DNA of 64,000 nucleotides from Parcubacteria group bacterium ADurb.Bin192 (GTDB lineage: Bacteria > Patescibacteriota > Patescibacteriia > 2-12-FULL-60-25), in contig MWCR01000006.1 in NCBI GenBank assembly GCA_002070095.1, forward strand, positions 22,668 to 86,667, read 5' to 3'. The notes beneath the pieces were generated by a model. It was not told the DNA's origin and did not search any database. It saw only the letters and a list, made by a program, of their open reading frames with translations. Made by a program: the position numbers and the translations under genes. This document shows, one piece after another, positions 61,350 through 64,000 of this stretch; position 1 is the first letter of the stretch, and the number at the start of each line of letters is the position of its first letter.

Positions 61350-62162
61350 TTATTCCGGACGCAAAGCCTGAGGCCTGAGCACGGCCACCACTTCCAAATA
61401 CTCCAAAGGAACCAAGGCTTCGACAGCCGCCTTTTTAAAAGGATCTGTCGGTTGTCCGATGACCTGATTAACCAGACCGACAATTAAATTGGGAGGAATT
61501 TTTTCTTCAGTACCCGAAGTAACCAAAAGATCGTTTTTTTCCAGAGATTCCTGCTGAGGTATGAGAGTGGCTTCAGAGGCCCAATTGCCTCTGCCTTCCA
61601 CTAAACCAATAAGCTTGCGTTCCCCTGCTTTGGAAACAGCCACCCGGCTGTCAGGGTCTGAAAATAAAGTCACCACGGCCGTTCTTTCTTGAATTTTGGT
61701 AATCTTGCCCACCAAAATACCATCACTCACCATGGCCGCCATGCCAACCTCCAAACCGTCTTTTGAGCCTCTGTCAATCATGATAACCGCTTTATTGGGC
61801 ACGGCCGACCGGCTGATCACCCTGGCCATCACCGCGTCATAACCTTGTTTCTGCAAATAGCCCAAAGATTTTCGTAAAACTTCGTTCTCTTCTTCCAAAG
61901 CTCTTAAGCGCACGTAATCCACGCTCACGCCGGCCAGACGGCTTTCCGAATCAAGCAAAGCTTCATTGCACTCCTTGGCCGGTAAGTCTTGACTAAAGAC
62001 CGTGGAAAGCGACGTGCCCAAAGAAGTGGCCGCCCTGCTCAAAGGCGATAGTCCATATCTGATCAAATCTTCAAAAGGCAACAAAACATTGGTGACGCGC
62101 AAAACAGCCAGCGCCATAAGCGCTCCAAGAACCAAGATAATGGTTTGGTGGCGTCTGTTCAT
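61350..62162 (-). CDS. mreC: Rod shape-determining protein MreC
   Basis: A 270-residue protein with an N-terminal membrane helix (about 7-25), a short coiled coil (about 65-100, LRALEEENEVLRKSLGY) and the double beta-barrel domain. 'MARVISRSAVPNKAVIMIDRGSKDGLEVGMAAMVSDGILVGKI' is the family signature ('v.ar.i....'..i.Idk G..dGv..gmpVv...GlvGrV'). It follows mreB after 11 bp. No transpeptidase lies before it. Confidence 0.95.
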   Translation of the reverse strand: MNRRHQTIILVLGALMALAVLRVTNVLLPFEDLIRYGLSPLSRAATSLGTSLSTVFSQDLPAKECNEALLDSESRLAGVSVDYVRLRALEEENEVLRKSLGYLQKQGYDAVMARVISRSAVPNKAVIMIDRGSKDGLEVGMAAMVSDGILVGKITKIQERTAVVTLFSDPDSRVAVSKAGERKLIGLVEGRGNWASEATLIPQQESLEKNDLLVTSGTEEKIPPNLIVGLVNQVIGQPTDPFKKAAVEALVPLEYLEVVAVLRPQALRPE

Positions 62163-62173
62163 GATTTATTATT

Positions 62174-63220
62174 TTAAAAAATACGATCCGTCTTGGGCAG
62201 AGCAATGTCTTTCAGCAGAATCGGTGAATCCAACAAGGTACCGGCCCCTCTAGCCACGGCCGAACCAGGATCTTCCGCCACCCTGACAGGCAGGCCCGTA
62301 CCCGCGCTAATAGACTGATCCATACCACGCAACAAGGCCCCTCCCCCGGTCAAAATCAGACCACGTCTATAGATGTCGGCCACCAATTCGGGCGGCGTGA
62401 TTTCCAAGATGGATTTAATATGCTCAACAATGGTTCTGACCGATCTGGCCAATGCCTCTCTAATCTGCGTGTCGTTGACCATAATTTCTCTTGGCAGACC
62501 GGACAGTAAATCGCGTCCCCTCATGGACACCTCCAGCCTGTCCTGCAGAGGAATGGCTGACCCAACCGCGATCTTAACCTCTTCCGCCACTCTTTCCCCC
62601 AGCAATAAATTAAAGACATCACGCGCGTATTGGATTATGTTGCGATTCATCTCATCCCCGGCGATGGGTATGGATTTGGCTGTCACGATGCCATTCAAAG
62701 AGATGACCGCTATTTCCGTATTGCCGCTGCCCATGTCCACGATCAAATTGCCAATGGGCTCGGATATGGGCAGTCCATTGCCTATGGCTGAAGCCAAAGG
62801 GTTTTCCACCAGAAAAAAATCCTTGGCTCCCGCGGACATAACCACGTCGCCCACGGCCTTGCGTTCCACTTCGGTAACATCCAAGGGCACACCCACCACC
62901 ACCCTGGGACGCGGCACAAACAAAGAATTGTCCCTGGTGATTTTATTAAAAAAATAACGCAGCATTTTTTCGGCCACTTCAAAATCAGAAATAATACCTC
63001 TTTGGATAGGCTTTGACATCTGAACATGAGCCGGTGTTTTGCCCAGCATGGTTTTAGCTTCATGACCGATGGACAAAACTTGGCCGTTTCTTAAATTTAC
63101 AGCCACCACGGATGGTTCGTTAACCACAATACCTCTGCCCTTGGCATATATATATGTGGTAGACGTGCCCAGGTCTATACCCAAGTCCGTAGAAAACCGC
63201 CCGCGTAATGCTTGAAACAT
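62174..63220 (-). CDS. mreB: Rod shape-determining protein MreB
   Basis: An actin-like cytoskeletal ATPase of 348 residues. The phosphate-1 motif is 'DLGIDLGTSTTYIYAKGRGIV', with 'GIISDFEVAEKMLRYF', 'VIDMGSGNTEIAVISL' as phosphate 2 ('LIVDMGSGNTEIAV') and 'ILTGGGALLRGMD' as the adenosine motif. It guides wall synthesis along the cell body. First gene of the mreBCD-mrdA unit; a promoter lies at 63233-63262. Confidence 0.97.
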   Translation of the reverse strand: MFQALRGRFSTDLGIDLGTSTTYIYAKGRGIVVNEPSVVAVNLRNGQVLSIGHEAKTMLGKTPAHVQMSKPIQRGIISDFEVAEKMLRYFFNKITRDNSLFVPRPRVVVGVPLDVTEVERKAVGDVVMSAGAKDFFLVENPLASAIGNGLPISEPIGNLIVDMGSGNTEIAVISLNGIVTAKSIPIAGDEMNRNIIQYARDVFNLLLGERVAEEVKIAVGSAIPLQDRLEVSMRGRDLLSGLPREIMVNDTQIREALARSVRTIVEHIKSILEITPPELVADIYRRGLILTGGGALLRGMDQSISAGTGLPVRVAEDPGSAVARGAGTLLDSPILLKDIALPKTDRIF

Positions 63221-63232
63221 AAATTCCCGCTT

Positions 63233-63262
63233 ATCTTACAAGCATTGAGTCTTGAATATCAA
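63233..63262 (-). promoter_or_regulatory. Promoter of mreBCD-mrdA
   Basis: On the minus strand: TTGATA (63262-63257), 18-bp spacer, TAAGAT (63238-63233), 12 bp before the ATG. A GCGGGA site lies in the leader, but no perfect Shine-Dalgarno. Confidence 0.65.
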
Positions 63263-63321
63263 GTGTGGATATATACAAAATCCCTATTCTAAAAGGAAAT
63301 AGCAATGAACAAATCAAGGCC

Positions 63322-63711
63322 TCATTGCCTTCTGGAAGACTGTATCATCAAAAACAGGTATTCCGCGCCCGCAATAAGCATAATCAGCACCGCAATCCAA
63401 TACCAGGCCAATTGACGATGAGCGGACAGCCATAAGGCCGTTACTCCGCCCAAGGACAACAGCAAAGCATGTCTGAAAGAAAGACGCACGATCCTGGTTA
63501 GCATATCGGGCTCACGGTGCAAGCCAATCCTGAAAAGCAATCCGATTAAAGACAAGGTGCCGACCAAAGATAAAAATAAAGTAACATAAAAAAAGATGAA
63601 AGCCGTTAAACCGGCTTCGTCCGGATTCATGGTCTGAATAACAAAAAGCCAAGAGACCCAAGCCAGACCCGTACCAACCCCCATCATAATAACGTACCAA
63701 CGAAAACTCAT
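63322..63711 (-). CDS. Small multi-pass membrane protein, unknown function
   Basis: A 129-residue protein with four predicted membrane helices (about 8-26, 33-57, 75-95, 101-122) and short loops. The third loop carries 'GLHREPDMLTRIVRLSFRHALLLSLGG', a pattern I have seen in CPR membrane proteins of unknown function. The gene lies upstream of mreB on the same strand and downstream of the DUF721 gene; a 101-bp gap with the mreB promoter separates it from mreB. No family is named. Confidence 0.65.
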   Translation of the reverse strand: MSFRWYVIMMGVGTGLAWVSWLFVIQTMNPDEAGLTAFIFFYVTLFLSLVGTLSLIGLLFRIGLHREPDMLTRIVRLSFRHALLLSLGGVTALWLSAHRQLAWYWIAVLIMLIAGAEYLFLMIQSSRRQ

Positions 63712-63787
63712 AAAAAAAACAAAGACCGATTAAAAAATTTTATTCCAAGCTCAATCGTTGATATATTATACCCGATCTGTCGATCCA

Positions 63788-64000
63788 CTAAAAGCCTTGA
63801 CTGCGGATATCAATTTTATGCACTGCTTTTTGACCCAGTTCTCTGTTTAAATCATTCACAAAAGCGGCCTGACCCAAACGCAGAGCCTGCATGGCACCCG
63901 GTGAATGACTGACGATTTTCAAGCAACCGGTTTTGAATGACACAAAATCAACCATGGCCGCCTTATCCGCTCCCCACCTGGCGGTTAAAATTTTTTGCGC
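63788..64000 (-). CDS. DUF721/DciA-like protein, C-terminal fragment
   Basis: An open frame runs from the window edge at 64000 to a TAG (63790-63788), 70 codons. Residues 'KTGCLKIVSHSPGAMQALRLGQAAFVNDLNRELGQKAVHKIDIR' fit the C-terminal core of the DUF721/DciA family: 'L.i.v.s..w..eL......l...ln..lg...i..i.fr'. DciA relatives help load the replicative helicase. The start lies outside the window. It is on the same strand as the membrane protein and mre genes. Confidence 0.7.
   Translation of the reverse strand, partial: AQKILTARWGADKAAMVDFVSFKTGCLKIVSHSPGAMQALRLGQAAFVNDLNRELGQKAVHKIDIRSQGF

Overview
The window looks like a chromosomal segment of an uncultivated, streamlined bacterium, most likely of the Candidate Phyla Radiation (Patescibacteria, Parcubacteria-like). 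This rests on gene content and style, not on a marker gene tree. Genes are compact, often separated by a few bases or overlapping by four. Core genes are standard, but many small secreted or membrane proteins are unfamiliar. A duplicated WY/WW...YLGRP...GIS module that I associate with CPR secreted proteins is present. TGA is used as a stop (for example in tatD), so this is not one of the TGA-recoding lineages. Many promoters put the -10 box only 6-9 bases before the start codon, which implies leaderless mRNAs. A few genes instead have strong Shine-Dalgarno sites.

Layout. 1-1.6 kb: end of a CvpA-like gene, tatD, a lipoprotein. 1.65-8.9 kb: complete F1Fo ATP synthase operon (atpI-B-E-F-H-A-G-D-C) behind a good promoter; the c subunit is of the proton type. 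8.9-13 kb: thpR, a WecG/TagA glycosyltransferase, gltX, an EnvC-like M23 protein. 13-20.8 kb: dus, an anchored Ig-like protein, uvrB, dnaG, rpoD, with palindromic repeats in the gaps. 20.8-22.4 kb: no convincing protein gene for about 1.4 kb. It holds a candidate structured RNA of about 790 nt with its own promoter and terminator, then a decayed tRNA-like copy and a genuine tRNA-Asn, then a 38-codon ORF. 22.4-24.6 kb: an ABC exporter and a cysteine-rich zinc-ribbon-like protein. 24.7-28.4 kb: a repair and house-cleaning run (msrA, msrB, HAD, ASCH, Nudix, arsM, lipoprotein). 28.8-38.4 kb: flavoprotein, modular secreted protein, SPFH protein, two more Nudix enzymes, a HIT protein, small membrane proteins, a 3D-domain protein and a short-chain dehydrogenase. 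38.5-46 kb: beta-CASP metallo-beta-lactamase, EamA transporter, TIM-barrel glycosidase-like protein, ROK-like protein, typA and a predicted exonuclease. 46-50.2 kb: class II (B12-dependent) ribonucleotide reductase behind two NrdR-like boxes, followed by the corrinoid adenosyltransferase that makes its cofactor. 50.3-54.5 kb: membrane protein, acidic protein, rmuC, a SanA/YdcF-like protein, AlkD-like glycosylase, nth. 55-64 kb, all on the minus strand: mreB-mreC-mreD-mrdA, then greA-serS-alr-ftsQ, and the end of a DUF721/DciA-like gene at the window edge.

Together the window covers respiration-type ATP synthesis or ATP-driven proton pumping, replication initiation and transcription (dnaG-rpoD), DNA repair (uvrB, alkD, nth, rmuC), oxidative and nucleotide-pool repair, dNTP synthesis that depends on cobalamin, and rod-shape peptidoglycan synthesis. 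The strongest candidate for something undescribed is the large structured RNA next to tRNA-Asn, together with the tRNA-like pseudoknot and the small ORF plus exporter that follow it. All family calls were made by reading motifs; no database search was run.
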